Assembly: GCA_913056365.1 (NCBI GenBank)
Contig: CAJXLT010000001.1
Location: forward strand, 310,001 to 374,000
Length of the DNA stretch: 64,000 nt
Direction of reading: 5' to 3'
DNA from: an uncultured Paenibacillaceae bacterium
GTDB lineage: Bacteria > Bacillota > Bacilli > Paenibacillales > K13
Shown here: positions 27,167 to 36,522 of the stretch, in pieces
Numbering within the stretch: position 1 is the first letter of the stretch
Layout: each line of letters begins with the position of its first letter
Translations under genes and position numbers: made by a program
Notes under the pieces: generated by a model
Seen by the model: only the letters and a program-made list of their open reading frames with translations
Database searches by the model: none
Told to the model about the DNA's origin: nothing

Positions 27167-28258
27167 TTATTCTGTACGGATGGATTGGATCGTTTCCCCT
27201 TCAATGAGTACAGGTTCATAGTACGTGCTTGTGGGCAGATCCTTCTTGCCTTGGAGACGCTTGATAATCCAGTCTGCGGCGTCTCGTCCCATCTGTTCCT
27301 GCGGATGGGTAAGCGTAGCGAGCTGAATATTCGCGTTCTTGGCGATATATGAATTGTCCTGAGCGATAATGGACAGCTCCGCTGGAATGGCGATCTCCAG
27401 TCTTCTGCACACATGCACGACTTCCAGCCCGACCTCGTCGTTATAGCAGACCAGGGCAGTCAATTCGTGTAGATGGTCGCTGAGAAATGTCTCCAGGTTG
27501 GCTGACAGATTCGGCTTCGTCGCCGTATCGAACGAAAGGACGTGCTCAGGATCGAACGGTAATTTGGCTTCCCCAAGCGCCTTGATGAATCCTTTCATCC
27601 GATATTTCCCTTGCAAGTCATCCATTTTGGCTATGAGCCCGATCCGGGTATGTCCGTTCGCGATCAGCTCGTTGGTCGCGAGGTAGCTGGATTGCACATC
27701 ATCCAGACAGAAGAACGGAACGTCCATCTCTTCATAATAAGCATTGATCATGACGAGCGGAATCTCTTGCTCTTGAAACATCAAGTAGTAAGCGATATTA
27801 GGGTTATATCGATTACTTCGGGTCGGTTCGACAATCAGTCCGTCTACACCGTTGGAGAGCATCGTCTCCAACGCTTTTTTCTCTTGTGTGACATCATTAT
27901 TCGTACTCGCCAGCAGCAAGGAATAGCTGTCTTCGTTCAACCGGCTCTCAATGCCGCGGATGATCGAAGGGAAGATGTAGTCGGAGATATAGGTCGTGAT
28001 GACGCCGATCGTTCTATTCGCTGACTTCCCGTTCGGTCTGGACCTGTACTGGTTGCTGACGTACGTGCCCGACCCCTTCTCACTTCTTAGAAACCCTTCA
28101 TTCGCTAACGCGAGAATCGCTTTGCGGACGGTCTGCCGGCTCACTTTATACGTATGCTGCAGAGCGGCCTCTGAAGGGATCTGCTCCCCTGCTTTGTGCG
28201 TCCCCGACAAAATATTACTTTTGATATCATCAATGATGATCTGGTATTTTGGCTTCAT
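27167..28258 (-). CDS. araR: AraR-type arabinose repressor (GntR HTH + LacI-type sensor)
   Basis: 363 aa from the ATG at 28258 (MKPKYQIIIDDIKSNILSG), the position at which AraR proteins normally begin; an ATG at 28285 has its ribosome site jammed against it. Residues 1-75 are a GntR winged helix (IPSEAALQHTYKVSRQTVRK). Residues about 85-360 form a LacI/periplasmic-binding sugar sensor (TIGVITTYISDYIFPSIIRG, NELIANGHTRIGLI, TTLTHP-like ATLTHPQEQMG). In Bacillus subtilis AraR represses arabinose genes until L-arabinose binds. Divergent from araBDA with two AraR boxes between, one overlapping its own -10 region, so autoregulation is likely. Confidence 0.92.
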   Translation of the reverse strand: MKPKYQIIIDDIKSNILSGTHKAGEQIPSEAALQHTYKVSRQTVRKAILALANEGFLRSEKGSGTYVSNQYRSRPNGKSANRTIGVITTYISDYIFPSIIRGIESRLNEDSYSLLLASTNNDVTQEKKALETMLSNGVDGLIVEPTRSNRYNPNIAYYLMFQEQEIPLVMINAYYEEMDVPFFCLDDVQSSYLATNELIANGHTRIGLIAKMDDLQGKYRMKGFIKALGEAKLPFDPEHVLSFDTATKPNLSANLETFLSDHLHELTALVCYNDEVGLEVVHVCRRLEIAIPAELSIIAQDNSYIAKNANIQLATLTHPQEQMGRDAADWIIKRLQGKKDLPTSTYYEPVLIEGETIQSIRTE

Positions 28259-28295
28259 ACAGTCCACTTCACTTCTTTCCTTCATCCTTCAATAA

Positions 28296-28311
28296 GTTGT
28301 ACGTACATATT
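28296..28311. promoter_or_regulatory. AraR operator 1 (araR side)
   Basis: AGTTGTACGTACATAT matches the Bacillus AraR consensus ATTTGTACGTACAAAT at 14 of 16 positions. It overlaps a minus-strand -10 box TAGAAT (28315-28310) that would drive araR. Confidence 0.8.
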
Positions 28312-28454
28312 CTAGCATGAAAATGATAATTTGAGAATGGAAGGTCCGATTATGTCAAATATTCAGCAATGAAGCGATCAATGGATGAATAACGCATACG
28401 AAAATGAAAAAGAACTGGCTACGGACGGCATGTAGGTATAACTACTAATTGTTG

Positions 28455-28484
28455 TTGACAAATGTACGTACAGATTAATAAACT
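28455..28484 (+). promoter_or_regulatory. araBDA promoter with AraR operator 2
   Basis: TTGACA (28455-28460) with a weak -10 TAAACT (28479-28484), spacing 18. The AraR box AAATGTACGTACAGAT (28460-28475, 13 of 16 matches) fills the spacer, so bound AraR would exclude RNA polymerase. Confidence 0.78.
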
Positions 28485-28564
28485 AAAGGTAGTGAAAGCG
28501 GCTTCTTCGGTTTGTTCATTATGTGTTAAGAGCATGCTAATCGCAGAACAGAAAGGGGACACGC

Positions 28565-30181
28565 GTGACCATGAATCATTGGAAAGAAGCGATAACCAAT
28601 GGAGAAACCTCCCTCGGTATCGAATTGGGCTCTACGCGGATTAAAGCGGTGCTGATTGACCGCGGCTTCAAGACGATCGCATCCGGAAGCTACGAGTGGG
28701 AGAATGAGTTGAAGGATGGCTATTGGACATACGAACAAGCGGACATGATAACGGGTCTGCAAGCCGCTTATCGGGAGTTGAAGCAGGAGATAGACAAGCG
28801 ATTCGGCGTCACTCTCCACACGATCGGTTCGATCGGATTCTCCGCGATGATGCACGGGTATATGGCCTTCGACAGCAAGGGTGAGCTGCTCGTACCATTT
28901 CGGACTTGGCGCAATGCCACAACGGGTACCGCTGCCAGCAAGCTGACGGAGTTGTTCGGGTTTAATATTCCTGAACGTTGGAGTATCGCCCATCTGTACC
29001 AAGCTATCTTAAATGAGGAAGAGCATGTGCCGCATATTGATTCCATGACGACGCTAGCCGGGTACGTCCATGGGCTGTTGACCGGCAACCAAGCGATTGG
29101 CATCGGAGATGCATCAGGCATGTTCCCGATTGATGAATCCACGCAAAGCTACCATCCATCGATGGTCAAGCAATTTGATGAGCTGATCGCAGGGAAGGGC
29201 TATCCGTGGAAGCTTGAGGATATTCTGCCGCGCGTGTATCTATCTGGTGAGCAAGCAGGTGAATTAACGGAATCGGGGGCCGGCATTTTGGACCCGGATG
29301 GGGATCTTGCGCCCGGCATTCCGCTCTGTCCGCCTGAAGGCGATGCGGGAACGGGGATGGTAGCGACGAATAGTGTGCGAAAGCGTACAGGCAACATTTC
29401 CGTCGGTACTTCCGTATTTGCAATGATTGTCATAGAGAAAGAGCTGTCCGCAGTGTATCCGGAGATTGACATGGTTACGACGCCAAGCGGCAGTCCGGTC
29501 GCGATGGTGCATGCCAACAACTGCTCCAGCGATCTGAATGCGTGGATGGAACTGTTCCGCGAATTTACCGAAGCGATGGGCTTCGATACGGATTCCGGCA
29601 AGCTATTCAGCGTGCTGCTGAACAAAGCGCTTGAAGCCGATCCGGATGGCGGGGGATTGCTCAGCTACGGCTACCTCTCCGGGGAGAATATTACAGGGCT
29701 TGAGCAAGGCCGACCGTTATTCGTTCGCTCGCCTGCAAGCAACTTCAATCTGGCGAACTTCATGCGCACGCACTTATTCACGGCATTCGGAGCGTTGAAG
29801 ATCGGCATGGACATCTTGACTGAGCATGAACAGGTAGCCATAGACAGCATATTGGCTCATGGAGGTCTCTTCAAGACGCCTGTAGTTGGACAGAAGATGC
29901 TGGCCGCCGCGCTGAACGTACCGGTATCCGTCATGTCCACAGCAGGAGAAGGCGGAGCATGGGGGATGGCGCTACTCGCCAGTTACATGATCAATCAAGA
30001 TCAAGGAGAAAGCCTGGCGGACTTCCTCGAACAGAAGGTATTCCGCGATGTCGAGGGGGAGAGGCTGTCTCCAGATCAGGCAGACGTACAGGGATTTGAA
30101 GCATTCATCGAACGGTATCGGGCAGGACTGGCGATCGAACGGGCAGCAGTAGAGCATTTGCTAGAGAACGGGAGGGCATAG
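28565..30181 (+). CDS. araB: L-ribulokinase, FGGY family
   Basis: 538 aa. Probably starts at GTG 28565, 6 bases after AAAGGGG (ATG at 28571 is the alternative). FGGY kinase fold: N-terminal phosphate-binding [16 protein letters not shown], substrate-domain [11 protein letters not shown], and ATP-binding C-terminal half with [14 protein letters not shown] and [18 protein letters not shown]. It phosphorylates L-ribulose made by the isomerase to L-ribulose 5-phosphate. The sequence is of the Paenibacillus/Clostridium type rather than the classic E. coli AraB, so the symbol is assigned from its position with araD and araA under AraR control. A related pentulose is the main alternative substrate. 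Confidence 0.85.
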   Translation: MTMNHWKEAITNGETSLGIELGSTRIKAVLIDRGFKTIASGSYEWENELKDGYWTYEQADMITGLQAAYRELKQEIDKRFGVTLHTIGSIGFSAMMHGYMAFDSKGELLVPFRTWRNATTGTAASKLTELFGFNIPERWSIAHLYQAILNEEEHVPHIDSMTTLAGYVHGLLTGNQAIGIGDASGMFPIDESTQSYHPSMVKQFDELIAGKGYPWKLEDILPRVYLSGEQAGELTESGAGILDPDGDLAPGIPLCPPEGDAGTGMVATNSVRKRTGNISVGTSVFAMIVIEKELSAVYPEIDMVTTPSGSPVAMVHANNCSSDLNAWMELFREFTEAMGFDTDSGKLFSVLLNKALEADPDGGGLLSYGYLSGENITGLEQGRPLFVRSPASNFNLANFMRTHLFTAFGALKIGMDILTEHEQVAIDSILAHGGLFKTPVVGQKMLAAALNVPVSVMSTAGEGGAWGMALLASYMINQDQGESLADFLEQKVFRDVEGERLSPDQADVQGFEAFIERYRAGLAIERAAVEHLLENGRA

Positions 30182-30183
30182 CT

Positions 30184-30879
30184 GTGTTAGAACGACTGAA
30201 AGAAGAAGTGTATGAGGCGAATTTGGAATTGCCCAAGCATGGACTTGTCAAATTCACATGGGGCAATGTAAGCGGCATAGATCGGGAGAGCGGTCTGTTC
30301 GTAATCAAGCCAAGTGGAGTTAGCTATGAAACGATGAAGCCAAGTGATATGGTGGTCGTCGATCTCGACGGTCAAGTCGTAGAGGGCGCAATGCGGCCTT
30401 CCTCCGACACTGCTACGCATGCAGTGCTGTATAAGCATTATGCGGACATCGGCGGCATCGTGCATACACACTCAACCTGGGCTACCATCTGGGCGCAAGC
30501 AGGTCTTGACGTGCCAGTAATGGGAACGACGCATGCAGATACTTTCTATGGTGCGGTTCCATGCGCCCGATTCCTGAAGCAAGAGGAGATCGATCGGGGA
30601 TATGAATACGAAACCGGTCGCGTCATCATCGAGACATTCGAGGAGCGGGGCTTGGATGTTATGGCGATTCCGGCCGTCCTGCTCCAAGGGCATGCGCCGT
30701 TCACCTGGGGCAAGGATGTGAAGGCGGCGGTCGTCAACAGCGTCGTGCTGGAAGAGGTTTGTATGACGAATTTATACGCGCGTCAGTTGAACCATTTCGC
30801 CCAAGAATTGCCGCAAGGCATTCTTGATAAGCACTATCTTCGCAAGCATGGGAAAGATGCTTACTACGGGCAGAAGTAA
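30184..30879 (+). CDS. araD: L-ribulose-5-phosphate 4-epimerase
   Basis: 231 aa, GTG start 2 bases after the kinase stop, with GGGAGGG ahead. Class II aldolase/epimerase fold: GNVSGID near residue 27, the Zn-binding pair HTHSTWATIWAQ (about 95-97), TTHADTFYGAVPC, and YEYETGRVII. Converts L-ribulose 5-phosphate to D-xylulose 5-phosphate, which enters the pentose phosphate pathway. Length and motifs are those of standard AraD proteins. Confidence 0.95.
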   Translation: MLERLKEEVYEANLELPKHGLVKFTWGNVSGIDRESGLFVIKPSGVSYETMKPSDMVVVDLDGQVVEGAMRPSSDTATHAVLYKHYADIGGIVHTHSTWATIWAQAGLDVPVMGTTHADTFYGAVPCARFLKQEEIDRGYEYETGRVIIETFEERGLDVMAIPAVLLQGHAPFTWGKDVKAAVVNSVVLEEVCMTNLYARQLNHFAQELPQGILDKHYLRKHGKDAYYGQK

Positions 30880-30918
30880 AGGGAAACGAACAATTTTACA
30901 GAAAAGAGGATGATCAAG

Positions 30919-32340
30919 ATGTCTAATGCAGCAAAACAGTTTTGGTTCGTCGTCGGTTCACAGCATCTGTATGGGGAAGAAGCGCTTGCTGAAGTCAAGG
31001 CGAACGCACAGAAGATGACGGATGCCTTGAATAACAGCGGGGTGCTGCCTTATCCGCTTGTCCTGCAGGATCTGGCCGTTAGTGCGGATACGATCACCAG
31101 TATTATGAAAGAAGTCAACTATCGCGACGAGGTAGCAGGTGTCATCACTTGGATGCACACATTCTCACCTGCGAAGATGTGGATTCGCGGGACTAAGCTG
31201 TTGCAGAAGCCGCTGCTTCACTTGGCTACCCAGTTCAATGAAAGCATTCCCTGGGCAACGATCGACATGGACTTCATGAATCTGAACCAGGCCGCGCATG
31301 GTGATCGCGAATACGGCTTCATCAATGCCCGCCTGAACAAGCAAAACAAGGTCGTCGTCGGATACTGGGAGCGTCCGGAAGTGCAGCAGCAAATTGCGGA
31401 TTGGATGGACGTAGCGGTGGGCTATAACGAGAGCTTCAACATCAAAGTCGCTCGCTTCGGTGACAATATGCGCAACGTTGGTGTAACCGAAGGGGACAAG
31501 GTTGAGGCACAGATTCAATTCGGCTGGACCGTTGACTATTATGGAATCGGTGATCTGGTTGCGTATGTGAATGCGGTGACAAAGCAGGAAATTGATGCGT
31601 TGATGGGCGAATATGCAGAGCTCTACGACTTCGATTACGGGAATTACAGCAAGGAAGAGTGGGAAGCGAGCGTTCGTATCCAGGCCAGCTATGAGCTTGC
31701 GCTGAAACGCTTCTTGGACGAGAGAGGATACAATGCGTTCACTTCGAACTTCGAAGATCTGCACGGCATGAAGCAGCTTCCAGGTCTTGCGGTGCAACGC
31801 TTGATGGCGCAAGGGTACGGATTTGCCGGCGAGGGCGATTGGAAGACTGCCGCGCTTGATCGATTGATGAAGGTCATGAGTCACAATCAAAACACAGGCT
31901 TCATGGAAGATTACACATATGAGCTGGCTGCCGGTCAAGAGTCAATCCTGCAATCCCATATGTTAGAAGTGGACCCGAGCTTGGCAAGCACTAAGCCGAG
32001 AATCGTCGTATCTCCTCTTGGCATCGGTGACCGTGAAGATCCGGCGCGTCTCGTATTCGACGGCAAGGCTGGCGAGGGCGTCGTCGTATCGATGGCGGAC
32101 TTCGGCACGCACTATAAGCTGCTAATCAACGAGATTACCGCGTTCGAACCGACGGTCCCGGCTCCGAAGCTTCCCGTAGCTCGTGTGCTGTGGACAGTGA
32201 AGCCGAATTTCCAGGATGGAGTGAAGGCCTGGATCGAGAACGGCGGCGGACACCACACGGTTGTTTCCTTGAACCTGACGACAGACCAGATCGTCACCTA
32301 CGCGAAGCTGGTAGACTTGGATTACGTCGTCATTAAGTAG
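30919..32340 (+). CDS. araA: L-arabinose isomerase
   Basis: 473 aa from ATG 30919 ([19 protein letters not shown]); AAAGAGG lies 9 bases before it and abuts the ATG at 30910. Conserved blocks include [42 protein letters not shown]-type pattern, and the metal-binding Glu/His positions in [20 protein letters not shown] and DYTYEL. First enzyme of L-arabinose breakdown, L-arabinose to L-ribulose, Mn-dependent. Last gene of araBDA, followed by a terminator. Confidence 0.97.
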   Translation: MSNAAKQFWFVVGSQHLYGEEALAEVKANAQKMTDALNNSGVLPYPLVLQDLAVSADTITSIMKEVNYRDEVAGVITWMHTFSPAKMWIRGTKLLQKPLLHLATQFNESIPWATIDMDFMNLNQAAHGDREYGFINARLNKQNKVVVGYWERPEVQQQIADWMDVAVGYNESFNIKVARFGDNMRNVGVTEGDKVEAQIQFGWTVDYYGIGDLVAYVNAVTKQEIDALMGEYAELYDFDYGNYSKEEWEASVRIQASYELALKRFLDERGYNAFTSNFEDLHGMKQLPGLAVQRLMAQGYGFAGEGDWKTAALDRLMKVMSHNQNTGFMEDYTYELAAGQESILQSHMLEVDPSLASTKPRIVVSPLGIGDREDPARLVFDGKAGEGVVVSMADFGTHYKLLINEITAFEPTVPAPKLPVARVLWTVKPNFQDGVKAWIENGGGHHTVVSLNLTTDQIVTYAKLVDLDYVVIK

Positions 32341-32442
32341 TGGGAAATTATCCGTAACCATAGTCACTCTGTGAGCGATCTAAATTCCAGCTAAGCGCAG
32401 ATTGCCCGCATTTACCGTCATGTCAAATGAAACTTTATGAGG

Positions 32443-32477
32443 AAAGCCTGCAGGCCTATGGTCTAGCGGGCTTTTTT
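32443..32477 (+). terminator. terminator after araA
   Basis: AAGCCTGC and GCGGGCTT form an 8-bp stem (one G-U) with an inner AGGCC/GGTCT pairing, followed by a T tract ending at 32477. Confidence 0.75.
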
Positions 32478-32517
32478 GGTCGGAGGAACTAGACAACGAA
32501 ACTATGTAACAAAATAA

Positions 32518-32551
32518 CGGGAACAGCTCTTATCTACAAGAGCTGTTCCCG
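32518..32551 (-). terminator. terminator of the signal peptidase operon
   Basis: A perfect 14-bp stem, CGGGAACAGCTCTT with AAGAGCTGTTCCCG, loop of 6. On the minus strand it is followed by TTATTTTG, fitting the end of the leftward operon. Confidence 0.75.
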
Positions 32552-32574
32552 TTTAACATTCATAATTCCACCAT

Positions 32575-33027
32575 TCATTGCTCAATCGAGATTACTTTCC
32601 CCACTATTTGTTCCCTTGTCACCACACCGAAGGACCGACTGTCCAAGCTATTATTCAGATTATCACCAAGTACGAAAAATTCGTCTTCCGCCAAGTGAAT
32701 CGGGTATTGGACGTCCCCCCAGATCACAGATTCATATTTTTTGTCATGAATCGTAATGGAATCGCGCGTAGTTTTCTCGATCACATCACCTGCTACGCCG
32801 ACTACACGTTTGACATACTGCTTATCATTGGCTGCGACTATGACAAGATCTGCACGCTCGATGTCCAGATCACTGCTCGTATCGACGATCATTCTATCTC
32901 CATGATTAATGGTTGGAGACATGGAAGGACCGCTTGCTATGAAGGATTTCGTTGTTGAAGTAGACGTTCCAGTGACCAACAGGGTCAGTATTAAAATCGC
33001 TTGAATGATGGCGTTCATTTTTTTCAT
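32575..33027 (-). CDS. signal peptidase I, small
   Basis: 150 aa with one N-terminal membrane segment (AIIQAILILTLLVTG). The catalytic Ser lies in GPSMSPT (near residue 36), the general-base Lys in YVKRVVGVAGD (near 73), and box E reads VLGDNLNNSLDSRSFG. These are the S26 family marks. It would cut secretory signal peptides at the outer membrane face. It is somewhat shorter than typical SipS/LepB (about 180 aa) because the N-terminal cytoplasmic tail is very short. Co-directional with and 17 bases downstream of a BtrH-like gene. Confidence 0.9.
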   Translation of the reverse strand: MKKMNAIIQAILILTLLVTGTSTSTTKSFIASGPSMSPTINHGDRMIVDTSSDLDIERADLVIVAANDKQYVKRVVGVAGDVIEKTTRDSITIHDKKYESVIWGDVQYPIHLAEDEFFVLGDNLNNSLDSRSFGVVTREQIVGKVISIEQ

Positions 33028-33044
33028 CCTCTTTCTTCAAGTTT

Positions 33045-33998
33045 CTAATTCCGAACGAAGGCTTGCTGGTGTCGAACCAACGTGGTCAAGATTGCTGTTT
33101 CGTTCTCTTGTAATTGCGTGCATTTCGTCTCCAGCTTGTGCAAGTCGATAGGCCGGACGCGACCTCTTAACACGAGTGCTCTTATGCCGAAGGCGAGATC
33201 AATAGATTGTTTTAGCAGCAACGCCAACTCTCCCTCAATGGAATAGGCTGTGACAAAGCGGCGGAACAGCTCACGAGATGAGGCTATGTACAGTAGGGCG
33301 CGTTCTGTTCCCTGAAGACCACCAGGAAGCTGAGTAATATCTGCTTGGTGGATGGTGCAATCCTGTAGCAGTCGATCGAGCATACTCAAGTCATCTGTAT
33401 ACGTGGATACATATTCAGCGAAGGACTGACCGATTGCACGCTTGTCAGGGTTCCGGGCTTGATCCAGGTCGAATTCGAAATAACCAAATTGGTGTGCATG
33501 CGGGTAATGGGCTAGATTATAGCTATCTCGTATGAGTGATTCGTCATAATAATCATAAAAATCAGGGCGGGCATGGTCTTCTACAAACCACTGCGTACCC
33601 GATTCATTCGTGCGATAGCCTGTTAGCATAAAGTTGTGGTCTTGATAGTAATTGTGGTACGATTCCACACGATGCGGGATGTAATAGCCGTCACATAGAA
33701 TGAACACGACCTTGCCTTGATCGATCAAGTGTTGGATTTCCGGCTTGGCCTCCTCGAAGGTGGGGACATGACGCGCTATGATGCGAGCGCCTAGCCTATT
33801 CAAGTCGAGGAAGTGTGTTGGAAAGTGCCAACGATCTCCTCCTTGCACAAGGAAATATTCATAGATTCTCTCTGTGGATTCCAAGCACTTGAAGAACAAC
33901 AATTCTACTGGCAAATCCAAGTGCTTCAAGTAACTAATCACATGCCCCATGTAACAGTTGAAGAAATCTTCGTCATATCGCGGGATCATTTTACTCAT
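33045..33998 (-). CDS. BtrH-like / C39-like cysteine-peptidase-fold protein
   Basis: 317 aa from the ATG at 33998, with AAGGGAG 8 bases before it; upstream in-frame ATGs lack a ribosome site. The N-terminal 170 residues read like the BtrH_N/C39-like fold: a Cys in DFFNCYMGHVISYL near the start, FILCDGYYIPHRVE, and a His in YYQDHNFMLTGY followed by WFVEDHA, giving a Cys-His pair. BtrH of butirosin synthesis transfers an acyl chain from a carrier protein to an amine, and relatives occur in NRPS clusters. The C-terminal part is helical and unrecognised. No carrier protein lies next to it; the NRPS operon is 11 kb away. Function open. Confidence 0.6.
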   Translation of the reverse strand: MSKMIPRYDEDFFNCYMGHVISYLKHLDLPVELLFFKCLESTERIYEYFLVQGGDRWHFPTHFLDLNRLGARIIARHVPTFEEAKPEIQHLIDQGKVVFILCDGYYIPHRVESYHNYYQDHNFMLTGYRTNESGTQWFVEDHARPDFYDYYDESLIRDSYNLAHYPHAHQFGYFEFDLDQARNPDKRAIGQSFAEYVSTYTDDLSMLDRLLQDCTIHQADITQLPGGLQGTERALLYIASSRELFRRFVTAYSIEGELALLLKQSIDLAFGIRALVLRGRVRPIDLHKLETKCTQLQENETAILTTLVRHQQAFVRN

Positions 33999-34081
33999 AA
34001 TGTAGCTCCCTTCTAGTTTGTATGAAGTCATACAGTGAAGTTTCAAACCCCTTCTTTCTTGGTGTAAGTGACTTTTTTTTG

Positions 34082-34487
34082 TTACTACTTAGCTGCTTGA
34101 AATCTGCTCCTTAGCACATGATGAAATAGACGCGAGCAAGCCAATATCCGGAGAGAAAAAGTACCGTTGATGAGCGAAAAGATGGACTGGACCAGCCAGT
34201 TTAACGCTAACGGACACGCGTGTCCGTTAGAGCGAAAAAAAACACAAGTTTGATTTGTAACGGTCACCGATGTCCATAAGAAGCCAATAACCGCCGTTTT
34301 GACCGTTCCATTCAGCGCTTACGGACATCCGTGACCGTTATATTGTTACTACACGCTCCTTACGCCTCGTAACGGTCACCGGTGTCCGTTAAAGTTATTT
34401 CCAATCGACTCAGTCGATAGAAGCGCTATGATCGCAAGCTCAGCTCAACAAGCAGTAACCAAGCATCAAGCTTGGGCTAAGTAGTAA
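34082..34487. mobile_element. MITE-like noncoding element, copy 1
   Basis: A 406-base intergenic element bounded by TTACTACTTAGC (34082-34093) and its exact inverse GCTAAGTAGTAA (34476-34487). It has no coding capacity. It contains a perfect 24-base palindrome at 34207-34230 (core GGACACGCGTGTCC) and further TAACGGTCACCGGTGTCCGTTA-like hairpins. A diverged second copy lies in inverted orientation at 52038-52389. I see no certain target-site duplication. Confidence 0.7.
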
Positions 34488-34564
34488 GCTTTTTTATACT
34501 ATTTTCGACAAAAATCGCTTCGATTCCTGTCAGCGATAATAATCTTTCTCGAAATCAACGAAAA

Positions 34565-34596
34565 AACCACAAGAGAAGGAATCCTCTCTTGTGGTT
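34565..34596 (-). terminator. terminator of TIM-barrel gene
   Basis: AACCACAAGAGA (34565-34576) pairs perfectly with TCTCTTGTGGTT (34585-34596); on the minus strand it runs into TTTTTT. Confidence 0.8.
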
Positions 34597-34607
34597 GATT
34601 CGGTCGT

Positions 34608-35399
34608 TCACTTGAATATAGTTCGAACCCGATTGGCCATCCATTGATTCACCTCGAACAGATCGGCTACGGGCTCGTTCGTGAAGGGAAGACGAGGCAT
34701 ATACCCCGGTGGACCGAACTCCGGTGTTACAGTGGCATAGGCTGCCCCGTCAGCCTTGCGCTGCTCCCAGATGCGCATCCACCATTGTTCGAAGCGCGCA
34801 AGCTCCTCCGCATATTCTGGCGCACCAGGGTGGGGAACCTGCGGACCTTCCGCATAGCCTACGCGGCAGTGCAGGTGAAGCGATCGGCTGATGGCCAAGG
34901 AGACATCCTCCTCCTGATCATGCAGCATAGACTCGCAGACACATGTGAAATGGCTGAAATCCGCGGTAATCTTCAGCTCGGGAAATCGACGGAGCAGCCT
35001 TGCTGTAGCATGCGGAGTGAACATCGCCCGCCCTCTATGCGTTTCATGGGCAACGGGAATGCCTTGTCTGCGTTCTTCATTCAGTGCAAATTCGAAATAA
35101 TTGTCCTGTTCCGCCTCTGACATGTAATCACTGGCACTGTGTACGTTGACTAGCAATGGACGGAACGATTTCGATCTGTCCAGCAGCTCCGCGAATGATT
35201 GTTGATGGTTGCCCGAGGTCAGGAGCTGCGGGATATATTGTAGCTCGAATTCTTCTATCAGCTCTTTAAATTCATTCTCTTCATCCACAGATGGCAGCGG
35301 TGATTCAATGCCGGTGTAGCCGTTGTCGCTTGCTCGGAGAAGCTTCTCACGCAAGGTTCCATCCATTCCCCACAAAGCATGAAACAGCCTTAATTCCAT
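34608..35399 (-). CDS. sugar phosphate isomerase/epimerase-like TIM-barrel protein
   Basis: 263 aa, AP-endonuclease-2/xylose-isomerase-like barrel. Visible marks are DNGYTGIESPLP at the start, the metal ligands in VAHETHRGRAMFTP (Glu/His), ITADFSHFTCV (Asp, His) and LHLHCRVGYAEGPQVPHP near the end. AAAGGAG stands 8 bases before the ATG. Members isomerise, epimerise or eliminate on sugars, inositols or keto-glycosides. It lies 40 bases downstream of a PhyH-type dioxygenase in the same direction. The reaction cannot be named from sequence. Confidence 0.8.
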   Translation of the reverse strand: MELRLFHALWGMDGTLREKLLRASDNGYTGIESPLPSVDEENEFKELIEEFELQYIPQLLTSGNHQQSFAELLDRSKSFRPLLVNVHSASDYMSEAEQDNYFEFALNEERRQGIPVAHETHRGRAMFTPHATARLLRRFPELKITADFSHFTCVCESMLHDQEEDVSLAISRSLHLHCRVGYAEGPQVPHPGAPEYAEELARFEQWWMRIWEQRKADGAAYATVTPEFGPPGYMPRLPFTNEPVADLFEVNQWMANRVRTIFK

Positions 35400-35439
35400 A
35401 GGTGTAGCTCCTTTCTATTATGTGGAAAGGTGAGAACGG

Positions 35440-36420
35440 TCACATCTCCATAGTGCCCATATCTCCATCGGGCATGGCTACATTGAGAGAGCCGCGGTCT
35501 TCGCCGTCAGGTGAGCTTAGCTCCACGGGTGTCCCGTATTTCGGCGCTCCATAAGGCAGGTGTGTGCGTCCACGCACTAGGATATGCTCGCTGTTCGCTG
35601 CTTCTCCTTCATAGGTTGAACCATGATTCCATGGCACCCATGAGCGGGCATTGCAGTAATGACATACATAGGCACGGCGCATCCGGTCCTCTGTCTGATT
35701 ACGATAGGAACGATGCAGCAAGTGAGAGTGGAAGAAGAGAACATCACCTGGCTCCAGCACTACTGGAATGGCATCTCCATATTTGCTTGCTACCTGAGAC
35801 AGCTTGTTCACACTATCATCCATATTGCTGGCCGCGCTTGCAGGGAATAGCCCGTCAATGTGCTGTTGATCGGCATGCACGAATCCGGCTTTATTATCAG
35901 GCGGATATACAGGCTCATGATGGGAACCCGGGGCTACCCAGAGGCAGCCGTTCTCTTCATCGGCATGGTCAAGGGCAATCCAAACACCAATTAACGAATC
36001 TGGCTGTGTCTGAATATAGAAGGAATCCTGGTGCCAGCCTTGTCCGCCCTTGCCCGGAGGATTGAAGAACATCATCGATTGCAGTGCCATCACATCCGGA
36101 CCAATTAAGGCTTCCAGCACATCCAAGATACCTGCATGCAGCATACCTCGTTCAGCTGTCTCGTTGTGCCGGTGCGGCATATGAATTCTTGCAGACTCGA
36201 GTCGATCCGCCTTCTCCTTCTCATTCATCCATTGGAATACAGGAGAGAGATGGTCCAAATTGATCCGACCTTCATAGATGTCATTCATCCATTGCTGAAG
36301 CTCACTCGTATTGGCTTCGGGCAGCAACCCTCTTACGATCAGATAGCCGTCCCGGTGATAGCTGACATAATCCTCTACCCGTACAGATTGCCGTTTGCGT
36401 GAATTGCTCTGTGTAGTCAC
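35440..36420 (-). CDS. phytanoyl-CoA dioxygenase (PhyH) family protein
   Basis: 326 aa from GTG 36420, 8 bases after AAAAGGAG; an ATG at 36426 sits too close to that site, and the longer frame up to 36495 has none. Non-haem Fe(II)/2-oxoglutarate oxygenase fold: iron ligands HQD in GWHQDSFYIQTQPDSLIGV, the distal His in FFHSHLLHRSYRNQ, followed by an Arg that would hold 2-oxoglutarate (DRMRRAYVCHY). WIALDHADEENGCLWVAPGSH is the usual core. It hydroxylates an unactivated carbon of a small molecule; substrate unknown. Probably co-transcribed with the AraC gene before it and the TIM barrel after it. Confidence 0.87.
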   Translation of the reverse strand: MTTQSNSRKRQSVRVEDYVSYHRDGYLIVRGLLPEANTSELQQWMNDIYEGRINLDHLSPVFQWMNEKEKADRLESARIHMPHRHNETAERGMLHAGILDVLEALIGPDVMALQSMMFFNPPGKGGQGWHQDSFYIQTQPDSLIGVWIALDHADEENGCLWVAPGSHHEPVYPPDNKAGFVHADQQHIDGLFPASAASNMDDSVNKLSQVASKYGDAIPVVLEPGDVLFFHSHLLHRSYRNQTEDRMRRAYVCHYCNARSWVPWNHGSTYEGEAANSEHILVRGRTHLPYGAPKYGTPVELSSPDGEDRGSLNVAMPDGDMGTMEM

Positions 36421-36522
36421 ATGCATCACTCCTTTTCCTGATTTATTACTATTCTCAAGGATAGGAGGGATTATCACAATGCATAGAACCGACAAAAAGA
36501 TGGACGGATTTGATATTGCTAT

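Noticed and set aside
34200-34400. CRISPR-like array from repeated GGACAC/GTGTCC units
   Set aside because: The units are palindromic, irregularly spaced and of varying sequence, without uniform spacers or cas genes; they belong to a MITE-like element.
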